Notes under the pieces: generated by a model
Database searches by the model: none
What the model was told of the DNA's origin: nothing
The model's input: only the letters and a program-made list of their open reading frames with translations
In this document: piece after piece, positions 20,271 through 29,163 of the stretch
Layout of the letters: every line of letters starts with the position of its first letter
How positions within the stretch are numbered: position 1 is the first letter of the stretch
Made by a program: the position numbers and the translations under genes
Assembly (NCBI RefSeq): GCF_008329715.1
Contig: NZ_VTSR01000012.1
Coordinates: forward strand, 124,001-188,000
Length of the DNA stretch: 64,000 nucleotides
Reading direction: 5' to 3'
From: Gimesia chilikensis
GTDB taxonomy: Bacteria > Planctomycetota > Planctomycetia > Planctomycetales > Planctomycetaceae

Positions 20271-20897
20271 TCAGTTCGTCTGAAATGCATCTTCGACGAG
20301 GAAAACGATCAGCGAGCGTGCACCATGGGCACCGATTACCAGTGACTGTTCGATGTCGGCCGTTTTGGACGGGCCGGACATGAAGGTTCCAAAGCTGTTC
20401 CCCGCAAAAGCGAGCCGTTCGTAAGCTTCGGCCATGTTGTTGATCACTGCGGAAGCAGGCACGAGCAGGGCAACGTGTTGTGCGAGAAAGTAGAGCACAC
20501 GCGCTGGTCCGCCATCGTTGGTAATCCAGACGGCGCCGTTTTCTGCAACAGCGAATTCGCCGGGAAGAATGGCAAAATCGATGTCTTCGAAATCGTGGGG
20601 GTCAGTGATTTCGGGGATCGAAACATTCGGATTGCCGCATTCGGAGATCTGAGAACAAACCTTTTTCGCATCAGTGAACGCAGGCATTTCTGCGAGTTTC
20701 TGAGTTGCCTCGGCAACGTCTTTAACCTGCAGGCAGATTCCACCGACGCCGGAAAGGACCTCGGTGAACTGCGCCGTTGGATCGGGATACTGAATCCACC
20801 GCTGTTTGAGTTCGGGGGCTTCCAGGTTGGGGAGTTCGACGGGAGGGACCGACTGCTTCCGGAGCTTGCTGAGAATGTCGTCTTTACTTTTTGTCAT
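20271..20897 (-). CDS. lutC: LUD-domain lactate utilisation protein LutC
   Basis: This 208-residue LUD-domain protein is the third subunit of the non-flavin L-lactate oxidising complex LutABC. The diagnostic C-terminal motif GPSKTADIEQSLVIGAHGAR is present, preceded by the typical AVAENGAVWITNDGG segment. Its start overlaps the end of lutB by 14 bp, so the three lut genes form one operon read on the minus strand. In the family LutC works with the iron-sulfur subunits to pass electrons from lactate; it also resembles related LUD proteins of other pathways. The role in lactate use is inferred from the full gene set. Confidence 0.88.
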   Translation of the reverse strand: MTKSKDDILSKLRKQSVPPVELPNLEAPELKQRWIQYPDPTAQFTEVLSGVGGICLQVKDVAEATQKLAEMPAFTDAKKVCSQISECGNPNVSIPEITDPHDFEDIDFAILPGEFAVAENGAVWITNDGGPARVLYFLAQHVALLVPASAVINNMAEAYERLAFAGNSFGTFMSGPSKTADIEQSLVIGAHGARSLIVFLVEDAFQTN

Positions 20898-22254
20898 GAT
20901 TCTCTTTCATCCATTCCCGGAAGCTCTGTTTGGGGAACTCGGGCAGCTCCCGCTGTTTTCCCCAGTCATTCAGGCGATTATACAGCAGGAAGCGGGGCAG
21001 CTTGGGTACGATCCAGCGTGCCATTTTCCCAGACAGTTTGTAGAGCTTTGGTGCCTGCATCATCCAGGACATCATTTTCATGGAGATCCGTTTGGAGAAG
21101 GGGAGGAAGCCCTTGATGCGAATTTCTTTCCGCCAGGTGAGCAGCTGATGGTGTAGATCGATTTTGACCGGACAGACGTCGGTGCAGGATCCACACAGGC
21201 TGCAGGCGAAGGGGAGCGAAGAGTTCTCCTTTGGATCACGGGCCGGTCCCAGGATCGAACCGATGGGCCCGGGAACGGTGTTGCTGTAACTGTATCCGCC
21301 ACTGCGTCGGTAGACGGGGCAGGTATTCATACAGGCGGCGCAACGAATGCAGTTCAGCGAGCGACGGAATTCATCGCTGCCGGAAATTTCACTGCGACCG
21401 TTGTCCAGGAGGACGATATGCATTTCCTGTCCGGGGGCTGGTCCATGGAAGTGTGAGGAATAGGTGGTAATCGGTTGTCCGGTCGCCGAGCGGGCCAAAA
21501 GTCTGAGAAAGACGCTCAGATCACCGGCCCGGGGAATCAGTTTTTCGATGCCCATGCAGGCGATGTGGAGTTTATTGAGCGAGGTTCCGAGGTCGGCGTT
21601 GCCTTCATTCGTGCAGACAACAAAACCACCGGTCTCCGCGATCGCGAAGTTGACCCCGGTAATACCAGCTTCGGCCTGGATGAACTTCTGCCGGAGATGC
21701 TGGCGGGCGGCTTCGGTCAGGTACTGGGGATCGGTGGCCCCTTTTTCAGTACCCAGTTTTTCGTGGAACAGCTCGCCGATCTCTTCTTTCTTGATGTGAA
21801 TTGCGGGCATGACGATGTGACTGGGTGGCATGTTCTGCATCTGTACGATGCGTTCGCCGAGGTCGGTGTCGATGATCTCAATCCCGTGCCGCTCGAGGTA
21901 AGGGTTGAGATGACATTCTTCGGTCAGCATCGATTTGCTTTTAACCACGCGGCTCACGTTGTGCTGTTTCAGAATGCCGTGCACGATTTCGTTATGCTCG
22001 GTCGCGTTGCGGGCCCAGTGGACGTGCACGCCGCGGGCAGTCGCGTTACGTTCGAATTCTTCGAGCAGGTTTGGCAGATCGGAAACCGTGTGCTGTTTGA
22101 TCTGTGAAGCCTGTTCGCGGAGCAGTTCCCATTCGGGGAGCTGGTTGACGGCTTTGTCCCGCTTGGAGCGAACGAACCAGAGCGACTGATCATGCCAGTG
22201 CGCACGGTCTTTGTTCTCGATGAATTCGGCTGCTAATTGGGGATGTGAAGGCAT
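20884..22254 (-). CDS. lutB: Iron-sulfur lactate utilisation protein LutB
   Basis: This 456-residue protein combines an N-terminal LUD domain with a ferredoxin-like cluster domain. Two iron-sulfur motifs are visible, CIRCAACMNTCP and CSLCGSCTDVCP, each with the CxxCxxCxxxCP spacing of [4Fe-4S] ligands. The LUD part includes NFAIAETGGFVVCTNEGN. The ATG at 22254 is preferred to an upstream in-frame start at 22329 because it sits directly after the lutA stop, as in other lut operons. The complex should oxidise L-lactate to pyruvate on the cytoplasmic side and feed electrons to the respiratory chain. Confidence 0.92.
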   Translation of the reverse strand: MPSHPQLAAEFIENKDRAHWHDQSLWFVRSKRDKAVNQLPEWELLREQASQIKQHTVSDLPNLLEEFERNATARGVHVHWARNATEHNEIVHGILKQHNVSRVVKSKSMLTEECHLNPYLERHGIEIIDTDLGERIVQMQNMPPSHIVMPAIHIKKEEIGELFHEKLGTEKGATDPQYLTEAARQHLRQKFIQAEAGITGVNFAIAETGGFVVCTNEGNADLGTSLNKLHIACMGIEKLIPRAGDLSVFLRLLARSATGQPITTYSSHFHGPAPGQEMHIVLLDNGRSEISGSDEFRRSLNCIRCAACMNTCPVYRRSGGYSYSNTVPGPIGSILGPARDPKENSSLPFACSLCGSCTDVCPVKIDLHHQLLTWRKEIRIKGFLPFSKRISMKMMSWMMQAPKLYKLSGKMARWIVPKLPRFLLYNRLNDWGKQRELPEFPKQSFREWMKENHDKK

Positions 22255-22255
22255 G

Positions 22256-23002
22256 TTATAAACACTCAGCAAAAATTTCGGAGATGTGCATGACCCGGAT
22301 CGGTTTCTTCTGCCGACGGATGATGCCATTCAGATGCATCAGGCAGGACATGTCCAAAGCGGTGAGGACTTCGGTGCCCGCCTGCTCGTGATCGTGGACG
22401 CGGTCTTCGCCCATCATGCAGGAGACCGCTTCTTCCGCCACGGAGAACGTTCCCCCGAAGCCGCAGCATTCGTCGGGCCGCTGCAGCTGGGTGATCTCGA
22501 CACCTTCGATGCTTTCGAGCAGAGCCCGGGCGTTTCCAAAGGGTTCGCCTACGACTTCGCTCGAACTGGCCAGGCGGAGTTCTCGTAAACCGTGACAGCT
22601 CTGATGCAGGCCGACTTTGTGAGGGAAGCGACCCGCGAACTGTTTTACTCCCAGTACGGTGGTCAGGTAGTCTGTGAACTCGTAGGTTTTACCTTTGAGG
22701 TTTTCGTAGTCGGCATCGTTCTGGAAATATTCGTCATAGTGATGCGTGACCATCGAGACACAGCTTCCCGAGGGGCAGACGACGGCGTCGTACGCTTTGA
22801 AAATCTCGACGAAGCGTTTTGCCAGTGGTCCGACTTCATTCGTACAGCCGGTGTTGGCCATCGGTTGACCGCAGCAGGTCTGGCTTTCGGGATAGTCGAC
22901 TTCGACACCGAAATGCTCGAGGATTTTCAGAGTGGCAATCCCCACCTGTGGGAACAGCTGATCAACATAACAGGGGATAAACAGGCCAACTTTGGGCGCC
23001 AT
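22256..23002 (-). CDS. lutA: Lactate utilisation protein LutA (CCG-domain protein)
   Basis: This 248-residue protein has the two cysteine-rich CCG domains of LutA and GlpC-type subunits: the first ends in QTCCGQPMANTGC and the second in DECCGFGGTFS. These cysteines bind an iron-sulfur cluster. It is the first gene of the lutABC operon on the minus strand, and its stop is 1 bp from the lutB start. A 221-bp gap upstream separates it from the aldo/keto reductase gene and should contain the promoter. No LutR-type regulator or LutP permease is adjacent, so regulation and uptake are encoded elsewhere. Confidence 0.92.
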   Translation of the reverse strand: MAPKVGLFIPCYVDQLFPQVGIATLKILEHFGVEVDYPESQTCCGQPMANTGCTNEVGPLAKRFVEIFKAYDAVVCPSGSCVSMVTHHYDEYFQNDADYENLKGKTYEFTDYLTTVLGVKQFAGRFPHKVGLHQSCHGLRELRLASSSEVVGEPFGNARALLESIEGVEITQLQRPDECCGFGGTFSVAEEAVSCMMGEDRVHDHEQAGTEVLTALDMSCLMHLNGIIRRQKKPIRVMHISEIFAECL

Positions 23003-23223
23003 GGCAGGAAACTCATCAGGGGTTTCGAAGGGTTCTCAATTCAATCACTGATACTCTCTCTTTTATAGTCCTCCGGGTCATGAATGCCAAGCCGACCACG
23101 AGTTGAGAATGCGGACGCTCAGCGAGAAATCGCGGTCAATGTACTCAGAAGCCAAGGAGTCGCGAAATATTAAATCTTCCTGCGTAATTCCTGTGACCCT
23201 GATTCAAAGAGGATTCAGCGTAC

Positions 23224-24000
23224 TTACGCAGCTGGTCTATGAGAGACCGCACCCGCGGTTTGCCAGTTATTTTTGATGTGCGCGAGATTCAAGCCACCCA
23301 CAACGAGATTACTGACTCCCGGATTTTCCAGAACAAACGCAATCGCTTCCGCGGGGGGAAGATGTCCGGAAGCGAGTCCTTTTTTGACCAGAATGCCGAG
23401 ACCCTGGTCCGCAGCGCGTTGAATCAGTTCTGCGTGCGAAGGATCTTCGAGGTGATATTCGACCATCAAGAGATCAGCCCAGTCCAGAGCCGCAGTGCCA
23501 CCTGCCACGGTTTTTCCTGAGAGACCGATCCAGCGAATCTTGCCCGCCTGTTGAAACGACTGCAGGACCTCGACAGCATCGCTCTCGTTAAGAATTTTCT
23601 GATCGTCTCCGTTGGAGTGAATCAGAACCATGTCCAGCACATCGGTCTTGAGACGTTGCAGACTCCGCTCCAGGCTGGCGGTCAGACTCGCACGAGAATA
23701 GTCGTAGTTTGATTGTCCGTTTTCGAAGGTCTCACCGATTTTAGTCGACAGCAGAAACTCAGCGCGGCGGTGTGACAGAAAGCGGCCGATACGTTCTTCG
23801 CTGATGCCATACGCGGGTGCCGTGTCGATGTGATTGATACCCAGATCGAGAATCGAGTTGAGCAGCGAATCGGTGGTGGCGTCATCGGGCAGGTCGTAAG
23901 CCTGGCTGTATTTAATCTGTTGATTGCGGCCGATTTTGAACGCACCAAAGCCAAGAGCACTGATGGAAGCACCCGTATTTCCCAGGGGACGATATTGCAT
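23224..24000 (-). CDS. Aldo/keto reductase
   Basis: This 258-residue NAD(P)H-dependent oxidoreductase has the TIM-barrel aldo/keto reductase fold. The catalytic tetrad can be placed: Asp59 and Tyr64 in HIDTAPAYG, Lys87 in LLSTKIG, and His128 in MVLIHSNG. The protein is shorter than the ~300 residues common in the family, mainly at the C-terminus, where the cofactor-binding segment VLENPGVSNLVVGGLN is nonetheless present. It begins 19 bp after the stop of an FAD-dependent oxidoreductase gene, so the two likely form an operon and may act on the same sugar or polyol. The substrate cannot be deduced. Confidence 0.92.
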   Translation of the reverse strand: MQYRPLGNTGASISALGFGAFKIGRNQQIKYSQAYDLPDDATTDSLLNSILDLGINHIDTAPAYGISEERIGRFLSHRRAEFLLSTKIGETFENGQSNYDYSRASLTASLERSLQRLKTDVLDMVLIHSNGDDQKILNESDAVEVLQSFQQAGKIRWIGLSGKTVAGGTAALDWADLLMVEYHLEDPSHAELIQRAADQGLGILVKKGLASGHLPPAEAIAFVLENPGVSNLVVGGLNLAHIKNNWQTAGAVSHRPAA

Positions 24001-24019
24001 GCTGATGAGTCTTTCTGCT

Positions 24020-25267
24020 TCAGGCGGCGGTGGTACGTGTGTCGTTCTCTTCCAGCGTCAGCCACTCCGATGCTGTCTCCCAGGGAGGCAGAGCGACAGT
24101 GGGGCGGGCTAATTTCTGGAGTGCCGTGAGATCGGACTGGTTGCCAGACGCAGGCGAGATTCCCTGTTTCTTGAGGCAGTCGAACACATCTTCTGCCAGC
24201 TGTGGTGCCAGAGCCAGTTTGGTAGGCCAGGCGGTGATCAGATTCCCTTCGACAACCAGTTGAGGTGTTTCCGGTCGCAGGCCTGACTTCGTGGCTCCTT
24301 CGGCACGATCAACCTGGTACGAAGTCCATTCCAGGCCGGAGACGTTGATCCCGGGCATGACAGCCTTTAGCTCCCGGGCAGCGTGAGCGACGAGTTCCTG
24401 TCGAGACTGACCAACGCCCTGTTCGGCGATTTGTCCTCCCAGTTGCCAGACAGTACGTCCCAGGGAGTCGGTATCTGATGTGATCGTGACCCGCGTTTTA
24501 GCGCCGTCGACACAATGTCCATTAAACGGCGGCAGTTCACCCCGCACGAGAACCATGTGCAGGGGGCGTCGTTGCATGAAGGGGGCGGTCTGAGAAACGG
24601 CATCCGGACGTGCCTGGGTGCGAAGCGATTCGTTACCGCTGCCGGCAGTCAGCAGAACAGAGCTAGTGTTGATCGTAAGTGGATCGTCCTCGGTGGTCTG
24701 CAGTTGAACCGCGGTGATGTTTCCGTGTGTGTCTGTTTGAAAGGTCAGCTGTGCGGGATCATATTTAAAAATCTGGTCGGCGTGCGTTTGTGCCAGATTG
24801 CTGATCAGGCTGAAGGGGGAGATCACCTGTTCTTCCATGACGCCGATGGAACCGGGGCAGCCGGCGAGGACCGACGGTGTTTCGTCAGCGGTCAGACTTC
24901 GGGGCGCGACGCGGAGACCCATTTTGGCACCAAACATTCCCAGCCGGGAGGAGAGGGATTCGGTTCGCCAGAGATAACAGTGGGGTGAGCGGACTTCGGT
25001 CTGCGAGAGATCGGGGGTCTGTTCGCCGGTGAGGGATTTCCGCCAGATCAACGGCATCTCGCGAATTCCGCGTGCGGATCCGGTCATCATGCCCTGCAGT
25101 GTGTATTTCAATCCGCCGTGAATGATGCCCTGGGAAGCGATGGTCTGGCCACTGCCCAGTTCGAAAGCTTCGAGCAGAAGACACCGGTATCCCCGCCGCG
25201 TGGCTTCGCTCAGGGTCCAGAGGCCGGCAATGCCTCCTCCGAAGATAATCAGATCTGCCGCAGGCAC
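24020..25267 (-). CDS. FAD-dependent oxidoreductase (DAO/GlpD-like)
   Basis: This 415-residue flavoprotein of the D-amino-acid oxidase / glycerol-3-phosphate dehydrogenase type has an N-terminal dinucleotide-binding motif (IIFGGGIAGLWTL) followed by the acidic end of the second strand (LLLEAFELGSGQT). The ASQGIIHGGLKYTLQG stretch matches the GlpD-like substrate/FAD region. The middle carries the typical second FAD contact (SSVLLTAGSG). It is followed at 19 bp by the aldo/keto reductase gene. The family oxidises secondary alcohols or amines with FAD and hands electrons to quinone or oxygen; the particular substrate is not clear. There is no signal peptide, so it is probably cytoplasmic or peripheral. 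Confidence 0.85.
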   Translation of the reverse strand: MPAADLIIFGGGIAGLWTLSEATRRGYRCLLLEAFELGSGQTIASQGIIHGGLKYTLQGMMTGSARGIREMPLIWRKSLTGEQTPDLSQTEVRSPHCYLWRTESLSSRLGMFGAKMGLRVAPRSLTADETPSVLAGCPGSIGVMEEQVISPFSLISNLAQTHADQIFKYDPAQLTFQTDTHGNITAVQLQTTEDDPLTINTSSVLLTAGSGNESLRTQARPDAVSQTAPFMQRRPLHMVLVRGELPPFNGHCVDGAKTRVTITSDTDSLGRTVWQLGGQIAEQGVGQSRQELVAHAARELKAVMPGINVSGLEWTSYQVDRAEGATKSGLRPETPQLVVEGNLITAWPTKLALAPQLAEDVFDCLKKQGISPASGNQSDLTALQKLARPTVALPPWETASEWLTLEENDTRTTAA

Positions 25268-25349
25268 GATGAGAATCCTTTCTCACAATGAGAAGGTGTC
25301 CCTTCCCGTAAAACGTCAATTTGAACGGAGTTGAAGCTGTTTTTTAATG

Positions 25350-25387
25350 ATTTTACCCCGATTCGGGAAGGTGAATCGGGGTAAAAT
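25350..25387. terminator. Perfect 15-bp inverted repeat, probable terminator after the RidA gene
   Basis: ATTTTACCCCGATTC and its exact reverse complement are separated by 8 bases. It lies between the stop of the RidA-type gene and the start of the FAD oxidoreductase gene, both on the minus strand. The A/T ends of the stem give a U-rich 3' arm end, but there is no separate long U-tract, so it may be a weak bidirectional terminator or an operator. Confidence 0.6.
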
Positions 25388-25439
25388 GCGTGTTCAGAAT
25401 GTCAGTTTCAGCGAAAAAGGAGCTGTCGAGGCATCCAGA

Positions 25440-25919
25440 TTAAATGGAGGCCCGGGCTTCTTTCTTGAGCAGCACGATGGCTTCGACTTCGACTGAGATG
25501 TTACCGGGCAGGGAACCCATGCCGACGGCACTGCGGGCGGCGCGACCATTTTCGCCGAAAATCTGCACCATCAGATCGCTGAAGCCGTTGATGACCTGCG
25601 GATGATGTTTGAAATCGGGGGCGGCATTGACCATGCCGAGCACTTTGACGAAGCGATCGATGCGATTCAGGTCACCCAGGTACTGTTTGAGGGTCGCCAG
25701 CATGGTCAGACCAACAGCGCGGGCCGCTTCGACCCCCTGTTCTTCGGTGATTTCTTCGCCAACCCGTCCTTTGTGCATAGAGCCATCCGTTTTGACGGGA
25801 CCATGACCGGAGATATACAGCATGTCTTCCACCTGGACGACGGGGTTATAGATTCCACCTGGTTTGGGGGCTTCAGGGAGTTCCAGATTCAGTTCCTGAA
25901 TTTTTGCCTCGATGCTCAT
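25440..25919 (-). CDS. RidA/YjgF/YER057c/UK114 family protein
   Basis: This 159-residue protein belongs to the Rid superfamily, whose best-known member hydrolyses reactive enamine/imine intermediates of amino-acid metabolism. The motifs are LYISGHGPV (usual form VSGQ.P), the helix TMLATLKQYLGDLNRIDRFV, and the C-terminal AARSAVGMGSLPGNISVEVE, which resembles the RSAVG..LP....VEIE end of Rid subfamilies near YjgH rather than classic RidA. The usual catalytic arginine (R of ARS) is present. The gene stands alone, divergent from floA across a 311-bp gap and followed by a strong inverted repeat. Its exact substrate is unclear. Confidence 0.88.
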   Translation of the reverse strand: MSIEAKIQELNLELPEAPKPGGIYNPVVQVEDMLYISGHGPVKTDGSMHKGRVGEEITEEQGVEAARAVGLTMLATLKQYLGDLNRIDRFVKVLGMVNAAPDFKHHPQVINGFSDLMVQIFGENGRAARSAVGMGSLPGNISVEVEAIVLLKKEARASI

Positions 25920-26230
25920 TTTCGGTTCCTGTGTTTAAAAAGTTCGATTCGATCGGAAAGTGTCATTTCAGGCAGCCGATTCCCGGGCGGGCGAGGGGTG
26001 CCGACTCCATTCCAGAATAAAACGAGCCCTGCTGATTTCCAATCGCCCGACGAACACTCTTTTCAAAAACAGAATGATCCGGGTGAAGTCCAATTCCGTA
26101 TCCAATACGGGCAGGCGTGGAAAAATAGAAAAAGCGTGTAAAAATCCTTTCGGAACTGACTATCAGACCGTTATGATACGCGGGAGAGAGACCTCTCGAA
26201 ATCAACTACTTGCAGGGAGTTAAGCAGACT

Positions 26231-27166
26231 ATGGATAATCTTTGGCAAATCGCAGGATTCCTGCTCGGGGGATTTTGTATCATCCTGGGCATCGTCTTTC
26301 TGGCGTTGTTCGCCCGGTATTTCAAGCTCTGGATCCAGGCCTTCTTTTCCCGTGCGAAGATTGGCCCGTTATCTCTGGTCTTCATGTCGCTCCGGAAGGT
26401 AAAACCTTCGGTGATTGTCGACACCAAAATTATGGCGGTCCAGGCGGGGCTGACAGACATTCCCACGCAGTCCTATGAAGCCCATTACCTGGCAGGGGGC
26501 AATGTGCATCGCGTGGTGCATGCCCTGATTGTTGCACACCGGGCCCGGATCGAACTCGACTGGGATACCGCCTGTGCGATCGATCTGGCAGGACGAAACA
26601 TCATCAGCGCGGTGGAAACCAGCGTGGATCCCAAAGTCATCGACTGTCCCGATCCGAAGAAGAGCGGTCGTCCGACTCTGGACGGCGTCGCGAAAGACGG
26701 CATTCAGCTGAAAGCCCGTGCTCGCGTCACAGTGCGAACCAACCTGAACCAGTTGGTGGGTGGGGCTACGGAAGATACGGTGATCGCTCGCGTCGGCGAG
26801 GGGATCGTCTCTGCCATCGGTTCCTGTGAAAGTCATAAAGAAGTTCTGGCGAATCCGTCCGTGATTGCCCGCAATGTGCTGGCCCGGGGCCTGGATTCCC
26901 AGACTGCGTTTTCGATTGTTTCAATTGATATCGCCGACATTGATGTGGGCGAGAATATTGGCGCCCGTCTGCGGGCAGACCAGGCGGAAGCCGACGTACG
27001 AATTGCCCAGGCCCGGGCAGAAGAACGCCGTGCTGAGGCGGTTGCCTCCGAACAGGAGATGGTAGCCCGAACTCAGGAAAACCAGGCGAAAGTCGTCCTG
27101 GCGGAAGCAGAAGTGCCTCTGGCGATGGCCGAAGCCTTCTCACATGGTAATTTACGGGCAGTTTAA
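26231..27166 (+). CDS. floA: Flotillin-like protein FloA
   Basis: This 311-residue membrane scaffold protein of the bacterial flotillin family organises functional membrane microdomains. An N-terminal hydrophobic segment ([20 protein letters not shown]) anchors it, followed by the SPFH-like domain with [18 protein letters not shown] and [22 protein letters not shown]-terminal coiled-coil region rich in A, E and R follows ([20 protein letters not shown]). The length fits FloA (YqfA). The ATG at 26231 has GGGAG 12 bp upstream; a TTG at 26210 is in frame but overlaps that site. No NfeD partner is adjacent, unlike many floA loci. Confidence 0.93.
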   Translation: MDNLWQIAGFLLGGFCIILGIVFLALFARYFKLWIQAFFSRAKIGPLSLVFMSLRKVKPSVIVDTKIMAVQAGLTDIPTQSYEAHYLAGGNVHRVVHALIVAHRARIELDWDTACAIDLAGRNIISAVETSVDPKVIDCPDPKKSGRPTLDGVAKDGIQLKARARVTVRTNLNQLVGGATEDTVIARVGEGIVSAIGSCESHKEVLANPSVIARNVLARGLDSQTAFSIVSIDIADIDVGENIGARLRADQAEADVRIAQARAEERRAEAVASEQEMVARTQENQAKVVLAEAEVPLAMAEAFSHGNLRAV

Positions 27167-27425
27167 CTGATGTAATGATCAGTAAATAAGAGGTTGTCGA
27201 TCAATACAATCAGTCCGGCTGTAAGGGATTCAACAGCACCAGAAATGGTTTCAAAGCGGACTTGATTGAGAGGTCGATGAATTAAAGCAGCCAGACAGGA
27301 TGTGTTTTTGTAAAAACTGGTTGAAATTTAGTCTGGTGATTGACTAATATGGTGTCAGTAACAGCAGCAGGAGGTTGTTGTGGACTGAATTCTCCGGATC
27401 ACCTCGAGAGAGTTTTTGTTTACCT

Positions 27426-27635
27426 ATGGCAGAAATCGCAAATATCAATATTACGGAAAAACAACTGGACCTCCTTTTGTCAGGTTTGCGCTACGTTAAA
27501 AGTGCGGAAAAGCTGCGAGTGGAAGATCCCACACCTGAATACGTCCGTAGCCGGACCGAGAAGCTGGAAGAAATTACCGCTCTCGAAAAGACTCTGAATT
27601 CTTCACCGCGCCAGGAAAGTGCTGCTCAGGTTTGA
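27426..27635 (+). CDS. Small hypothetical protein
   Basis: This 69-residue hydrophilic protein is not recognised. It is mainly helical by pattern (ITEKQLDLLLSGLRYVKSAE then RSRTEKLEEITALEKTL), with no signal, cysteine or membrane segment. The start at 27426 is chosen over the in-frame ATG at 27375 because the intervening residues look non-coding; a GAGAG about 14 bp upstream is a poor but possible ribosome-binding site. It stands alone between floA and the thiolase gene, preceded by a 259-bp gap without other features. Confidence 0.55.
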   Translation: MAEIANINITEKQLDLLLSGLRYVKSAEKLRVEDPTPEYVRSRTEKLEEITALEKTLNSSPRQESAAQV

Positions 27636-27774
27636 GAATTACCAGCGCTTAGGTTGAGTTTAGTTCCCAGATTCAATTCAATAGGACGGTTCGCGTTGCG
27701 CGCATTGGCCCAGTCCCGCCGCGCAGCGTACCGTGTTTGTTATGATCTGATGAGATGGGAATACCTTACCTCCT

Positions 27775-28821
27775 ATGCGTTATGAGCATGTCTGCGTCGA
27801 AGCTGTCAGTTGTACGCTTCCCCCCCACGTTGTCACTTCGGATGAACTCGAAGCGCGTCTGGCCCCGGTTTACGATCGATTAGGTCTGCCTGCGGGCCGA
27901 CTTGAGCTGATGACAGGTATCCAGGAACGCCGCTTTTTTGATCCCGGAACGCTCCCCGGTTCGATCAGTGCGCAGACCGTCAATCAAATGCTCGACGAAA
28001 GTGGATTCGACCGCAAACACATCGGCGGCCTGATTCATGGCTCCGTCTGTCGCGATCAGCTGGAACCAGCGACCGCCAGTGGTGTGCATCATGCCACACA
28101 ACTTCCCCAGAATTCCCTCGTTCTGGACGTCAGTAATGCCTGCCTGGGTCTCTTAAACGGCATGGTTTTCCTGGCCAATATGATCGAAATGGGTCAGATT
28201 CGAGCTGGAATTGTGGTGGGAACCGAAGTCGGACGCGATCTGGTGGAAGGGACCATCGATGATCTGCTGGAAGACAACACGCTGACCCGCAAGTCGATCA
28301 AGAATCATTTTGCCTCGCTGACGATTGGTAGTGGCTCTGCAGCGATCCTGCTTTGTGACCGTAAGTTAAGTAAAACCGGTCATCGTCTGCTGGGGGGGAG
28401 TTTCCAGACTGACACGTCCAGTCACGAGCTCTGTGCCGGGGGTGTCGAAGCCCAGAAGCACGGCGATCACCGTCCGCGGATGCAGACCGATTCCGAATCC
28501 CTGCTGGTGGCAGGAGTTAACCTGGCGATTCCGACCTGGGAAGCGACCAAAACCACGCTGGGTTGGGAAAACGAGGATGTGAACCAGGTCTTCACACATC
28601 AGGTCGGTAAAGCCCACCGGAAACTGCTACTGGACAAGCTGGGCCTCGATCCTGCCCTAGATTACCCAACCGTTGAACGGCTGGGTAACACTGGAGCCGC
28701 AGCCCTCCCCATGGCATGGGCGCTGGGGATTCAGGATCAGATTCTGCAGGACGACGCTAAAATTGCCCTGCTGGGAATCGGCAGTGGTCTGAATTCTCTC
28801 ATGCTGGGTGTCCAATGGTAA
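27775..28821 (+). CDS. 3-oxoacyl-ACP synthase III-like thiolase (FabH/OleA type)
   Basis: This 348-residue condensing enzyme has the FabH-like catalytic triad: Cys123 in [11 protein letters not shown], His275 in FTHQVGKAH and Asn305 in [11 protein letters not shown]. Such enzymes join acyl-CoA with malonyl-ACP or with another acyl-CoA. The sequence seems closer to OleA-type and other 3-oxoacyl-(ACP) synthase III relatives than to housekeeping FabH. No other fatty-acid (fab, acpP) or olefin (oleBCD) genes are adjacent, so the pathway is open. The length is usual. A ribosome-binding site is not obvious; the ATG at 27775 is the first in frame. Confidence 0.88.
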   Translation: MRYEHVCVEAVSCTLPPHVVTSDELEARLAPVYDRLGLPAGRLELMTGIQERRFFDPGTLPGSISAQTVNQMLDESGFDRKHIGGLIHGSVCRDQLEPATASGVHHATQLPQNSLVLDVSNACLGLLNGMVFLANMIEMGQIRAGIVVGTEVGRDLVEGTIDDLLEDNTLTRKSIKNHFASLTIGSGSAAILLCDRKLSKTGHRLLGGSFQTDTSSHELCAGGVEAQKHGDHRPRMQTDSESLLVAGVNLAIPTWEATKTTLGWENEDVNQVFTHQVGKAHRKLLLDKLGLDPALDYPTVERLGNTGAAALPMAWALGIQDQILQDDAKIALLGIGSGLNSLMLGVQW

Positions 28822-28965
28822 GACGCGCGTCTCCGCGAGAATAATTCAGTCTTCTTTCTGAATCTGGAATCCTGGTTGCCTGTAGCGGTTATATTAACTG
28901 GTGGGGTTCTTGTTGATTTGCCGTTCCGGGGGATCGTGCCTGCCCTGAGTCCGTTTGGACACTAA

Positions 28966-28992
28966 GTTCCGATTATTACTGAAAATCGGAAC
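28966..28992. repeat. 8-bp inverted repeat in the gap before the porin gene
   Basis: GTTCCGAT and ATCGGAAC are exact reverse complements with an 11-base AT-rich spacer, in a 342-bp gap between the thiolase and porin genes. A third half-site GTTCCGAT begins at about 29020. It lies ~170 bp before the porin start, so it may be an operator for that gene or a hairpin after the thiolase gene; no T-tract follows. Confidence 0.4.
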
Positions 28993-29163
28993 GCTCGGCA
29001 TATCTGGATTGCCGGAAATGTTCCGATGTTTGCCAGTAGCGATGCCTGCTACCGGTCTTGAGGTACAAGATCGAAGTTCGCGGTACATGAAGTTTTTCCG
29101 CGGCTGGTTTTTTTCAGCGCGCTCTCAGTCACTTTCAGGGATGTCACAGACAGGATCCGCCAG

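Noticed and set aside
20884-22329. Longer lutB start at 22329
   Set aside because: It would overlap lutA by 74 bp and adds residues without the family pattern; the start at 22254 abuts the lutA stop.
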